DNA of 45,979 bases from an uncultured Bacteroidales bacterium (GTDB taxonomy: Bacteria > Bacteroidota > Bacteroidia > Bacteroidales > UBA932): contig CALUQM010000015.1 in the NCBI GenBank assembly GCA_944322925.1, positions 1 to 45,979 of the forward strand. The letters are read 5' to 3'. The notes under the pieces were generated by a model. It had not been told where the DNA came from. It saw nothing but the letters and a program-made list of their open reading frames with translations, and did no database searches. Shown in pieces: positions 16,979 through 25,132 of the stretch (position 1 is the stretch's first letter; each line of letters begins with the position of its first letter). The position numbers and the translations under genes are program-made.

Positions 16979-17050
16979 GGTCCCGTAGTTCAACGGATAG
17001 AATGGAAGTTTCCTAAACTTTAGATAGCAGTTCGATTCTGCTCGGGACTA
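16979..17050 (+). tRNA. tRNA-Arg, anticodon CCT
   Basis: The sequence folds into a full cloverleaf. The acceptor stem is 16979–16985 with 17043–17049 (first pair a G·T wobble), the D arm 16988–17003, the anticodon arm 17005–17021 with loop TTCCTAA, and the T arm 17026–17042 with loop TTCGATT. The anticodon CCT is at 17012–17014 and reads the arginine codon AGG. The discriminator is A17050 and the 3' CCA is not encoded. It starts 18 bp after rpmF and is followed by a terminator, so it may be processed from the rpmF transcript or have its own start. Confidence 0.93.
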
Positions 17051-17060
17051 CATTAAAATG

Positions 17061-17091
17061 ATAACCCAGTGAAATTCACTGGGTTATTTTT
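17061..17091 (+). terminator. Rho-independent terminator after tRNA-Arg
   Basis: ATAACCCAGTGAA and TTCACTGGGTTAT form a nearly perfect 13-bp stem (17061–17073 with 17075–17087), followed by a short T-run to 17091. It ends the rpmF–tRNA unit. Confidence 0.85.
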
Positions 17092-17093
17092 GT

Positions 17094-17158
17094 GTACGGG
17101 GCCATTGGCGGAACCGGTATTCATGCCTGCAGCCTTCGTGAAGGCGGTTGTGCCGTAC
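17094..17158. other. Structured intergenic element
   Basis: Nested inverted repeats lie between the tRNA terminator and the ridA promoter: GTACGG (17094–17099) with CCGTAC (17153–17158), AACCG (17112–17116) with CGGTT (17145–17149), and CCTTC (17133–17137) with GAAGG (17140–17144). No reading frame or known RNA family is recognised. It could be a small RNA, a processing site or chance structure. Confidence 0.3.
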
Positions 17159-17165
17159 TGAAAAA

Positions 17166-17196
17166 TTTGGCATCCGGAAAATTTTAGATACTTTTG
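17166..17196 (+). promoter_or_regulatory. Bacteroidota-type promoter for ridA
   Basis: TTTG at 17166–17169 and TACTTTTG at 17189–17196 are 19 bp apart, an essentially perfect match to the Bacteroidota promoter pattern, 28 bp before the ridA start. Confidence 0.75.
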
Positions 17197-17224
17197 TCTG
17201 AAACAACATAAGATATACAGAATC

Positions 17225-17599
17225 ATGAAACAGATTATAGCTACAGAAAATGCCCCAAAGGCGGTAGGCCCATATTCCCAGGCTGTGGAAATCAACGGAA
17301 CACTCTATGTATCGGGACAGATTCCGGTAGTGCCGGCAGACGGTTCCGTACCGGAATCGATCGAGGCGCAGACAAGGCAGTCTCTTAAAAACATCGGAGC
17401 TATCCTTGAAAAGGCCGGTATGACGTATGACAATGTGGTCAAGACGACTGTTCTCCTTGCCGATATGGCCGATTTCGGTGTCATGAATGCCGTTTATTCC
17501 GAATTCTTTGTGTCGGAGAAGCCTGCAAGGGCATGCTATCAGGTCGCCGCGCTTCCTATGGGAGTGAAGGTCGAGATAGAGGCCATTGCTGTACGGTAA
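17225..17599 (+). CDS. ridA: RidA family enamine/imine deaminase
   Basis: A 124-residue protein of the YjgF/YER057c/UK114 family. The N-terminal APKAVGPYSQAVEING, the central KTTVLLADMADFGVMNAVY and the C-terminal PARACYQVAALPMGVKVEIE are diagnostic; the Arg in PARAC is the residue that binds the substrate carboxylate. RidA hydrolyses reactive enamines such as 2-aminoacrylate made by PLP enzymes. It has its own promoter and appears monocistronic. Confidence 0.95.
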   Translation: MKQIIATENAPKAVGPYSQAVEINGTLYVSGQIPVVPADGSVPESIEAQTRQSLKNIGAILEKAGMTYDNVVKTTVLLADMADFGVMNAVYSEFFVSEKPARACYQVAALPMGVKVEIEAIAVR

Positions 17600-17629
17600 A
17601 ATCAGTCAGCGGGCAGTGCCTATTGTCAA

Positions 17630-17662
17630 GCCGCCGGCTTCCCGGCCAGGCGGCAGCCGGCG
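17630..17662. repeat. GC-rich overlapping inverted repeats after ridA
   Basis: CGCCGGCT (17632–17639) is the exact complement of AGCCGGCG (17655–17662), while GCCGCC (17630–17635) can instead pair with GGCGGC (17649–17654). The two hairpins are mutually exclusive. No T-run follows directly, so a standard terminator is not supported, although the position after ridA suggests transcript-end formation. Confidence 0.45.
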
Positions 17663-17732
17663 TATTGCATGCGTTAAGTTTGCCTTTGTTTTCAGACAGG
17701 CATTAAAGAAAGCGATAATGGAAGAAAATTCC

Positions 17733-17740
17733 TATATTTG
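17733..17740 (+). promoter_or_regulatory. -7 promoter element for the 17754 gene
   Basis: TATATTTG matches TAnnTTTG. It lies 13 bp before the ATG at 17754 and 25 bp before an alternative ATG at 17766. No clear -33 motif is visible. Confidence 0.45.
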
Positions 17741-17753
17741 CACTTTCTAATAT

Positions 17754-20048
17754 ATGGCATGGCTGATGAATAGGAAAACGTTAATCTTTTGTGTGTCAGT
17801 AACAGGAGTCTTTCTGATAATTGTAGCTGCTGCCCTTTATTTTCTGTACTCCGGTACCGGAGATTCCAAATCAACATTGTCCGACGCCAGGGAATACATG
17901 CTTTTTTCGGCAGTTCCTTCGGATGCCGCATGCGTCCTGAAGTTCGAAGACTTCGAAGAACTGCTCGATGCGTTCGATCAGGACAAGTCCTCATCCGCAT
18001 TTTTTCTGGGAAATAGGGAAGAGTCCGGGAAAATGGCCGGATTCCTCGATGATGTACGTTCGTCTTCATCCCTGTATTCCTCACTGCTGTCGTCACAGGC
18101 AGTCATGTCCCTGCATAATATCGGGACTCTTGCTTCACTTCTTGTAATCGATGCCGGCAAATATGCAGACGAGCCTTCGGAAGACGTTTCCGCATTTGTG
18201 GCCAAAACTTCCGACCACGGACTTTCCGCCATGTATGCAGATGCTTCGGAATACGTATCTGCAGGGAATCCTCTCAGGAAGAGAGCCCTCCTTATGATAT
18301 CTCCGTCGGACATACTGATACAGTCTTCGCTGAGACATCTGAAATCGGAAGTCTCCGTCCTGGACTGCAAGGGTTTTCCTGAATCTGTGGAAAAAATCCG
18401 CCAAGGCAATGTCGCAGTCATTCCCGATTCCGGCATCCCTCAGCTCGCAAGAAACATACTTTCGCCCGGAATGAGGCCTGCAGCCTCTTTCTGTTCGCTT
18501 TTTGCGGACTGTACGGCATTCGGCATAAGTGAGAATACCTCTGAGGCATTTTCAATGACCGGGGTGTCGTATTCGGAGGGAAGCCGCAGCGATTTTATCA
18601 GTGTTTTCAATGCCGTCACTCCGGGAGTTTCAGAAATATCGGCGGTACTTCCGTCCTACACCTTGTCGGCTGTCTGCGTTTCTTTTGCCGACGTATCTGA
18701 ATATGCCGGGGCATACAGAGGTTTTGTCGAGACCAAGTCGCTTTCCCGGGATATCGACGCAGTCACGACTGCATTGAAGAAAAAGGCAGGTTATGCTCCT
18801 GTCGTATGGGCTGAAGCCCTTGACCTGAAGGAAGTCGGGGCCGCCTCGTTTTATACCGGCGGCAATGTCGAGAAAATACTTGTGGCCAGACTCGGCAGGC
18901 TCAGCGAAGAGGTGATTTTCAAAGGGCTGGAAAATACTGATAAAGACAACAGCGAAGGAAAGATAATGGATTTCAGGTATGGAGGTTTTCTCAAAGCCCT
19001 GTTCGGTCCCATGTTCTCTCTTTCTCAGGAGCAGTCCTTCATTCTTCATGACTCGTGGCTCATAATAGGCAGTGCTGCCGCACTGTCCGAATACATAAGC
19101 GGAAGAGCCCTCGATTACTCTCTGCAGGCATATCTCGCTGATGCAGGAATCGATGACGGATTTTCAGGGAAGGACAGTTACTTTACGGCTTATCTTTCGC
19201 TTTCGGAGGATTCAGGCTATACCGGACGCTTCTTTTCATCCGATTTCATGTCTGCCGTGAAGGCGTCTGCCGAAGGATGTACGTTCGAACCTCTTTTCTT
19301 CTCCGTTGCGGAAGGCAAGTCAGGGATCGAATCGAGATTCCGCTTCGGCCGCACGACTGTGTTGAAGAGCCAGGCACCGACGTTCGAGAGGAATACGGAA
19401 GTCGAGATCCCTCAGGGCCCGTTCCGGGTAAAGAACTCGGGTACAGGAAAGATGAACCTGTTTTACCAGCAGAAGAACATGTACCTTTGCCTTCAGGAAG
19501 AAAACGGCAAGGGGCTGTGGGGAGTGCCGTTCGATACCCCGATCTGCGGATGCGCCCAGACGGTGGATTACTATGCAAACGGAAAACTGCAGATCCTTTT
19601 CGCATCCGGTTCCAGACTTTACCTTATCGACAGGCTCGGCCGTTTCGTCAATCCGTTCCCGGTAGACCTCGGGAAGGAAATCCTCGTAGGCCCTGACGTT
19701 TACGATTTTTCCGGAAGGCGGAAATACAATGTAATGGTACTTCACAAGGACAATACTATAGAGATGTACAACCTTCAGGGACGCAGGCCTGCGGAGTGGA
19801 AGACTATCCGTGCCGGTGAGACTATAAAGGGACTGCCTGAACGCATCAGAGTGGGCGGCAGCTCATACTGGGTCGTAAGGACTTCGATACAGACTCTCAT
19901 CTTCGCGTTTTATGGAGGTGATCCGCTTACGGTTTTCAGCGGAGACAGGATGATAAGGCCCGACAGCGAAGTGACTCCTTCGGGAGACGATTCAGTGGAA
20001 GTCATTTGCTATGACGGGAAAAAACATACCGTCAAACTTGTCAGATAA
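17754..20048 (+). CDS. Large membrane-anchored protein of unknown function
   Basis: I do not recognise a characterised family for this 764-residue protein. Residues 9–32 form an N-terminal signal anchor. The rest is predicted extracytoplasmic: about 40–540 is a Ser-rich region resembling the DUF3352-like proteins of Bacteroidota in general layout, and about 550–764 has repeating short beta-strand segments such as GKLQILFASGSRLYLIDRLG and KYNVMVLHKDNTIEMYNLQG, suggestive of beta-propeller blades. An alternative ATG at 17766 (MNRKTLIFC) would leave a more usual leader length. The acyl-CoA-ligase-like gene follows after 30 bp, so co-transcription is likely. There is no direct clue to substrate. 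Confidence 0.75.
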   Translation: MAWLMNRKTLIFCVSVTGVFLIIVAAALYFLYSGTGDSKSTLSDAREYMLFSAVPSDAACVLKFEDFEELLDAFDQDKSSSAFFLGNREESGKMAGFLDDVRSSSSLYSSLLSSQAVMSLHNIGTLASLLVIDAGKYADEPSEDVSAFVAKTSDHGLSAMYADASEYVSAGNPLRKRALLMISPSDILIQSSLRHLKSEVSVLDCKGFPESVEKIRQGNVAVIPDSGIPQLARNILSPGMRPAASFCSLFADCTAFGISENTSEAFSMTGVSYSEGSRSDFISVFNAVTPGVSEISAVLPSYTLSAVCVSFADVSEYAGAYRGFVETKSLSRDIDAVTTALKKKAGYAPVVWAEALDLKEVGAASFYTGGNVEKILVARLGRLSEEVIFKGLENTDKDNSEGKIMDFRYGGFLKALFGPMFSLSQEQSFILHDSWLIIGSAAALSEYISGRALDYSLQAYLADAGIDDGFSGKDSYFTAYLSLSEDSGYTGRFFSSDFMSAVKASAEGCTFEPLFFSVAEGKSGIESRFRFGRTTVLKSQAPTFERNTEVEIPQGPFRVKNSGTGKMNLFYQQKNMYLCLQEENGKGLWGVPFDTPICGCAQTVDYYANGKLQILFASGSRLYLIDRLGRFVNPFPVDLGKEILVGPDVYDFSGRRKYNVMVLHKDNTIEMYNLQGRRPAEWKTIRAGETIKGLPERIRVGGSSYWVVRTSIQTLIFAFYGGDPLTVFSGDRMIRPDSEVTPSGDDSVEVICYDGKKHTVKLVR

Positions 20049-20078
20049 CAGATTGCACAAAAATAAAATTCAACCGAA

Positions 20079-21737
20079 ATGATGGAATTCAAATCAGTAA
20101 ACAAACTTTACGAAAAAAGTTTCAAGGAGAACTGGGACCGCCCGGCATTATCCAACTATCAGGGCGTGACCCTGCATTACAGGGACGTAGCGCGGAGAAT
20201 CGCCAAAATGCACATAATGTATGAGCGTTGCGGACTGAAGAAAGGCGACAAGGTCGCCATCTGTTCCCGCAACCAGGCCAACTGGGGGGTTTCCTTTCTT
20301 TCGGCCCTTACTTTCGGAGCCGTTCCCGTACCTATCCTTCACGAATTCAAGGCAGGAAACATTCACCATCTCGTAAATCATTCGGAGGCGAAGATTCTTT
20401 TCGTGGACGATGTCGTGTGGGAAGGACTGACCGAAACCGAAATGCCTACGCTGCTTGCGGTGGTCCAGATAAACACATTTTCTTTCCTTTACACGAAGAA
20501 CGATGACATCAAGGTCGTCAGGGAACATCTGAACGAGTATTTCGGACAGAAATATCCGATGAATTTCACTCCTGACAGCATCGACTATTATGAGGATTCG
20601 GCGGATGAACTCGCTCTCATAAATTATACGTCGGGGACATCCGGCTTTTCCAAGGGAGTGATGATACCGTACAGGGCGCTTTTTTCCAATATAATGTTTG
20701 CCATGAAGGTGCTTCCGATGATAGGCAATACGTCCAATGTCGTGGCCATGCTGCCTTCGGCCCACATGTACGGCATGATGTTCGAGCTTCTTTTCGAACT
20801 CACCGTCGGCACCCACGTTCACTTCCTGACCAGAGTGCCGAGCCCTAAGATAATAATGCAAGCCCTTGCGGAAGTGAAGCCGGACATCGTTATCGCCGTA
20901 CCGCTTATCATCGAGAAAGTCTATAAATCCAAGCTCAAGCCTCTGCTCGACAAGGCAGGAATCAGGTTCCTTACGAAGGTTCCTGGTCTGAACCAGATGC
21001 TCATGAAAAAGATACGTACCGAGCTTGTCAATGCGTTCGGAGGAAAATTCGAGGAAATAATCATAGGCGGGGCAGCTTTCAACAAGGAAGTGGAATCTTT
21101 CTTCAAGAAGATCAACTTTCCGTTTACAGTCGGTTACGGCATGACGGAGTGCGCTCCGATAATCTCGTATGACGACTGGAAAACAAACCGGGAATTCTCA
21201 TGCGGAAAGACGGCGCCGAACATGGAGATCAGGATAGATTCCGCAGATCCGGAGACTGTCCCGGGAGAGGTGCTCGTCAAAGGCATGAACGTATTTCTCG
21301 GGTATTACAAGAACGATGACGCCACCAGGTCCGCATTTACCGAAGACGGATGGTTCCACACCGGCGACATGGGCGTGATGGACAAGGACGGGTATCTGTA
21401 TCTGAGAGGCCGTTCGAAATGTATGATTCTCGGTCCGTCGGGACAGAACATATATCCGGAGGAAATCGAATGCGTCCTGAACAACATGCACTATGTGGTG
21501 GATTCTCTCGTAATCGAAGACCATGGAGGCCTTACGGCCCTGATTTATCCGGATTTCCATCAGGCGGAAGTGGACGGACTGGACAAGGAAGCTCTTGTAA
21601 AGGATCTTGAAAATTCCCTTCTTGTCACGAACAAGGAGCTTCCGAACTATGCCCGTGTCGCCAAGATAGAGATTATGCCGGAGGACTTCGAAAGGACTCC
21701 GAAACGCAGTATCAAGCGTTATCTTTACCAGAGATAA
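20079..21737 (+). CDS. AMP-binding acyl-CoA/acyl-acid ligase
   Basis: A 552-residue adenylate-forming enzyme of the long-chain fatty acid–CoA ligase group. The ATP/phosphate loop YTSGTSGFSKGV, the adenine motif GYGMTECAP, GWFHTGDMG with the ribose-binding Asp, the hinge LRGRSKCMI and the C-terminal Lys region TPKRSIKRYLY are all present, so it should be active. The acyl chain used cannot be read from sequence. Tandem ATGs at 20079 and 20082 are equivalent starts. It lies between the unknown anchored protein and a dCMP deaminase, with short gaps. Confidence 0.9.
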   Translation: MMEFKSVNKLYEKSFKENWDRPALSNYQGVTLHYRDVARRIAKMHIMYERCGLKKGDKVAICSRNQANWGVSFLSALTFGAVPVPILHEFKAGNIHHLVNHSEAKILFVDDVVWEGLTETEMPTLLAVVQINTFSFLYTKNDDIKVVREHLNEYFGQKYPMNFTPDSIDYYEDSADELALINYTSGTSGFSKGVMIPYRALFSNIMFAMKVLPMIGNTSNVVAMLPSAHMYGMMFELLFELTVGTHVHFLTRVPSPKIIMQALAEVKPDIVIAVPLIIEKVYKSKLKPLLDKAGIRFLTKVPGLNQMLMKKIRTELVNAFGGKFEEIIIGGAAFNKEVESFFKKINFPFTVGYGMTECAPIISYDDWKTNREFSCGKTAPNMEIRIDSADPETVPGEVLVKGMNVFLGYYKNDDATRSAFTEDGWFHTGDMGVMDKDGYLYLRGRSKCMILGPSGQNIYPEEIECVLNNMHYVVDSLVIEDHGGLTALIYPDFHQAEVDGLDKEALVKDLENSLLVTNKELPNYARVAKIEIMPEDFERTPKRSIKRYLYQR

Positions 21738-21753
21738 TACAATTACCCGCTGC

Positions 21754-22161
21754 ATGATGGAGAAATTCGATCAGAGTTATCTTGAGATGGCTTCGGTATG
21801 GGCCCAAAATTCTTACTGCAAGCGCCGCAAGGTCGGGGCCCTTCTTGTCAAGGACAAGATGATAATATCGGACGGGTACAACGGTACTCCGTCCGGTTTC
21901 GAAAATATCTGCGAAGATGAAAACGGCATAACCAAACCATACGTACTGCATGCCGAGGCAAATGCAATAACCAAGGTGGCCAAGTCAGGCAACAACAGTC
22001 TCGGCGCTACCCTTTATGTGACGGCGGCCCCGTGTCTGGAATGCGCGAAACTCATCATCCAGGCCGGTATCTCAAGGGTGGTTTACAAAGATGAATACAG
22101 GCTTACCGACGGAGTGGATCTGCTCAGGAAAGCCGGGATTACAGTAGAAAAAGTAGATTGA
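21754..22161 (+). CDS. dCMP deaminase (ComEB/DCTD family)
   Basis: A 135-residue zinc-dependent deaminase. The motif HAE is at residues 66–68 and PCLEC at 93–97, giving one His and two Cys zinc ligands and the catalytic Glu68. The N-terminal KVGALLVKDKMIISDGYNGTP is typical of deoxycytidylate deaminase, which makes dUMP for thymidylate synthesis. It lies 16 bp after the ligase gene and one base before the ctpA-type gene; the deaminase–S41 peptidase pairing is common in Bacteroidales. Confidence 0.92.
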   Translation: MMEKFDQSYLEMASVWAQNSYCKRRKVGALLVKDKMIISDGYNGTPSGFENICEDENGITKPYVLHAEANAITKVAKSGNNSLGATLYVTAAPCLECAKLIIQAGISRVVYKDEYRLTDGVDLLRKAGITVEKVD

Positions 22162-22162
22162 T

Positions 22163-23743
22163 ATGAAGCACAGGTCATATACGTTTGCGACCGCTCTTCT
22201 CGGTGCCGTAGTCGGAGTACTTGTCACGCTGATTGTCGTTAGGTTCACCGACTCCCGCAAAAAATTCGACGGAGACTACAACAGGTGGAGAAAACTCAAT
22301 CTGATTCTCCAGGAAGTCGAGCGGAACTATGTGGATACCATAGACATGAAAAGTATTACGGATGCCGCTGTCGTCGCCGCATTGTCGGAGCTCGACCCTC
22401 ATACTGTTTATCTGCCTCCGGTGCAGCTCGAGGCGTCGGAAACCGAACTTGCTGGAAATTTCGAAGGGATCGGCATACAGTTCAATGTCCCGAATGATAC
22501 GGCTATCGTGCTGAGTGTCATTCCTGGCGGCCCTTCGGAAAAGGCCGGACTGCTGCAGGGCGACAGGATCATGAAGGTTGACTCTGCCGTCATTGCAGGG
22601 AACAAGACTCCTCAGGACAGCATGGTTGCCAAAATGAAGGGGCCGGCAGGGTCCAAGGTCAAGATCACGGTCAGAAGGGACGGTTCGGATATCCCGTTCG
22701 AAATCACGCGCGGAAAGATTCCCGTACACTGTGTGGACGCTGCATTCATGATCAATGACACTACGGGTTATATCCGTCTGTCCAAATTCACTCGTACCAC
22801 CTATTTTGAATTTTCATCTGCCGCCGAAAAGCTGCTGTCCCAAGGTATGGAAAGGCTCCTGTTCGATCTCAGAGACAATACAGGCGGTTATTTCGACCAG
22901 GCTTTCCTTGTATGCAACGAATTTCTTGAGAAAGGTGATCCTATTGTCTACATGGAAGGACTCCACCGGCCGCGGCAGGATTTCGATGCTGACGGTTCCG
23001 GCAAGCTGAAGGATATCGGTCTCGAGGTGCTTATCAACGAATCTTCCGCTTCTTCGAGCGAAATATTTGCCGGCGCCATGCAGGACAATGACAGGGGAGT
23101 GATAATAGGACGCAGGTCTTTCGGAAAGGGACTGGTTCAGGAACCGATAAACTTTACAGACGGTTCCGGCATAAGGCTGACGGTTTCGAGATTCTACACC
23201 CCTTCGGGAAGATGTATCCAGAAACCTTATTCCGATGATTACGCCTACGACATATACGAACGCTATGCCCACGGGGAAATGACTGATGCCGACAGCATGA
23301 AGGTCGACAAGTCCAAAGAGTATTTTACCCGCGGGGGAAGGGTCGTGTACGGTGGAGGAGGAATAATCCCGGATGTGTTTGTTCCACTTGATACTACCAG
23401 GGCAAGCAATTTCTTCATCCAGGCCAACAAGAAATCGATGCAGGTCAGATTCGCTTCGGCAATCTTCGACAGATACCGCAAGACGCTGACGTCCATCGAC
23501 GACTTCGATTCTCTCGAAAGGTATCTTTCCGCCCTGGACCTCAAGACGAAGTTCCTGGAATATGCTGCCGGAGAGGGGCTCAGACTGAAACCGTCGGAAG
23601 AAGCCGATTTCGACCAGTACATGATGCCGCAGATACTTGCTCTTGTCGGGAGGTATTCAAAACTCGACAATGAAGCTTTCTACAGGTTTTATCTGCAGAT
23701 AGATGAAACAGTGAAAAAGGCATTGGAGACTACTGGGCTATGA
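22163..23743 (+). CDS. Carboxy-terminal processing protease (S41, CtpA type)
   Basis: A 526-residue envelope protease. Residues 7–27 form a signal anchor, about 85–185 a PDZ domain, and about 190–390 the S41 catalytic domain. The catalytic Ser is 297 in NESSASSSEIFAGAM and the Lys is 322 in RRSFGKGLVQ, exactly 25 residues later as in the family, with Glu300 also in place. Such proteases cleave C-terminal tails of periplasmic proteins. Its 3' end overlaps the convergent TonB-like gene by 14 bp. Confidence 0.93.
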   Translation: MKHRSYTFATALLGAVVGVLVTLIVVRFTDSRKKFDGDYNRWRKLNLILQEVERNYVDTIDMKSITDAAVVAALSELDPHTVYLPPVQLEASETELAGNFEGIGIQFNVPNDTAIVLSVIPGGPSEKAGLLQGDRIMKVDSAVIAGNKTPQDSMVAKMKGPAGSKVKITVRRDGSDIPFEITRGKIPVHCVDAAFMINDTTGYIRLSKFTRTTYFEFSSAAEKLLSQGMERLLFDLRDNTGGYFDQAFLVCNEFLEKGDPIVYMEGLHRPRQDFDADGSGKLKDIGLEVLINESSASSSEIFAGAMQDNDRGVIIGRRSFGKGLVQEPINFTDGSGIRLTVSRFYTPSGRCIQKPYSDDYAYDIYERYAHGEMTDADSMKVDKSKEYFTRGGRVVYGGGGIIPDVFVPLDTTRASNFFIQANKKSMQVRFASAIFDRYRKTLTSIDDFDSLERYLSALDLKTKFLEYAAGEGLRLKPSEEADFDQYMMPQILALVGRYSKLDNEAFYRFYLQIDETVKKALETTGL

Positions 23744-24479
23744 ATCTGTAGACGATTTCACCCATCTGTCTTTTAGGAGCCGTTCCGGACGCAGTGAATT
23801 TGGAGAGCCGGGCGGCTCTTATTGCGTAGTTCCTGAGACACTGGTCCTGCGACGATACTTCTTCCACGACTTTTGCATTGACCACGTCCCCGTTCTGGCT
23901 CACGGTGACAAGTATCGTTACATCGCCGCCTCCGAGGCATCTGTATGCGGGAATGGACAGTGTAAGAGCTTTTCTGCCGTCCAGAGAGTATGATACGACA
24001 GACGGGCCGGAATATTCCGCCTTGTCCTTCTCTGCGGTCTTTCCTGACGGAATTTCGGCATAGCTTTCGTCATCATCGGCCGGTTCTGCGAATGCCCCGC
24101 TCTTCAGTTCACGGTCGAGCCGGGCTGCGTCCCTGTACAGTTGCTCTACATCCGTATTCCTGTCATCCTTCAGGGCCGAACCGGCATCGACAGCTATATT
24201 CCTGATGTTTTCGCTGCCATCTGCTGCAGTCCGGCTGCGCGGAGCTGCGGCAATCATTTCGTCGAGCCTGTCGCTGATGCTTTCCTTGAATTCCGTCTCC
24301 TGCTTCAGCCGTTCTTCCTGTTCCAGGTTCGAAAAGTCGAGAAGGTATGAGTGTTCGCCCCTGACATAAGTGCTGATCTGGAATACGAGCATGACGACAA
24401 GTACCGCAAGGTGAATGATTACGGTAAGGTATATTCCGGACTTGTCCTCCTTGGATATTCTTATATTCAAGTTCTTCAC
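23730..24479 (-). CDS. TonB-like energy transducer protein
   Basis: A 249-residue protein with a short cytoplasmic start, one transmembrane helix at about 17–38, a charged helical linker (about 45–150) and a C-terminal region at about 165–249 with VTVSQNGDVVNAKVVEEVSS and FTASGTAPKRQMGEIVYRF, which resembles TonB C-terminal domains. Unlike classical TonB it has no Pro-rich spacer and no clear His in the membrane helix. It overlaps udk by four bases (ATGA) and so is probably the last gene of the asnS–udk transcript. Similar hypothetical transducers are common in Bacteroidota. Confidence 0.75.
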   Translation of the reverse strand: MKNLNIRISKEDKSGIYLTVIIHLAVLVVMLVFQISTYVRGEHSYLLDFSNLEQEERLKQETEFKESISDRLDEMIAAAPRSRTAADGSENIRNIAVDAGSALKDDRNTDVEQLYRDAARLDRELKSGAFAEPADDDESYAEIPSGKTAEKDKAEYSGPSVVSYSLDGRKALTLSIPAYRCLGGGDVTILVTVSQNGDVVNAKVVEEVSSQDQCLRNYAIRAARLSKFTASGTAPKRQMGEIVYRFIAQ

Positions 24480-25120
24480 TTGCAGCTGGCCGTGAAATTT
24501 CCCCTATTGTTCGTATGGAGTGCTTTTTCGATTGTTGCCGAGATTATGTCTATCGCCACCTTGTTGTGACCGCCCTGCGGAATGATGATGTCCGCGTATC
24601 TCTTGCTCGGTTCGATGAACTGCAGATACATTGGCTTGACTGTCTTGGTATATCTTTCTATTACAGTTTCTACTGTTTTCCCTCTTTCGAGGATATCCCT
24701 GGCCATGACTCTCATGAGTCTGTCATCGTCATCCGCATCCACGAATATCTTGATATCCATCTGATCTCTCAATTCGGCGCATGTGAATATGAGAATCCCC
24801 TCGATGATAATGACTTCCGCAGGGCTGACCGGTATTGTTTGCGTCGCTGACCTGGAGCATGTAAGGTAGGAATAAACCGGCTGTTCAATGCTTTTGCCGC
24901 TTTTCAGAGCCTTCAGATGCGAAATAAGAAGGTTGAAATCTATCGAATCGGGATGGTCGAAGTTGACTTTCTGCCGTTCTTCCATCGGCAGATGGCTTGA
25001 ATCCTTGTAGTATGAATCCTGCGGGATTACGACTACGTTTTCTTTCAACTGTCGCGTAATGGCCTGGACGACAGTCGTTTTTCCTGATCCGGATCCTCCG
25101 GCTATCCCGATAGTCAACAT
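24476..25120 (-). CDS. udk: Uridine kinase
   Basis: A 214-residue P-loop kinase that phosphorylates uridine and cytidine for pyrimidine salvage. The Walker A motif GGSGSGKTT is at residues 8–16, followed by IPQDSYYKDSSHLP and FDHPDSIDF, which hold the nucleoside-binding residues, and IIIEGILIF as Walker B. The ERGKTVETVIERYTKTVKPM segment is the family signature near the lid. It is 12 bp downstream of asnS. Confidence 0.96.
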   Translation of the reverse strand: MLTIGIAGGSGSGKTTVVQAITRQLKENVVVIPQDSYYKDSSHLPMEERQKVNFDHPDSIDFNLLISHLKALKSGKSIEQPVYSYLTCSRSATQTIPVSPAEVIIIEGILIFTCAELRDQMDIKIFVDADDDDRLMRVMARDILERGKTVETVIERYTKTVKPMYLQFIEPSKRYADIIIPQGGHNKVAIDIISATIEKALHTNNRGNFTASCK

Positions 25121-25132
25121 GGCTGCAAAAGA

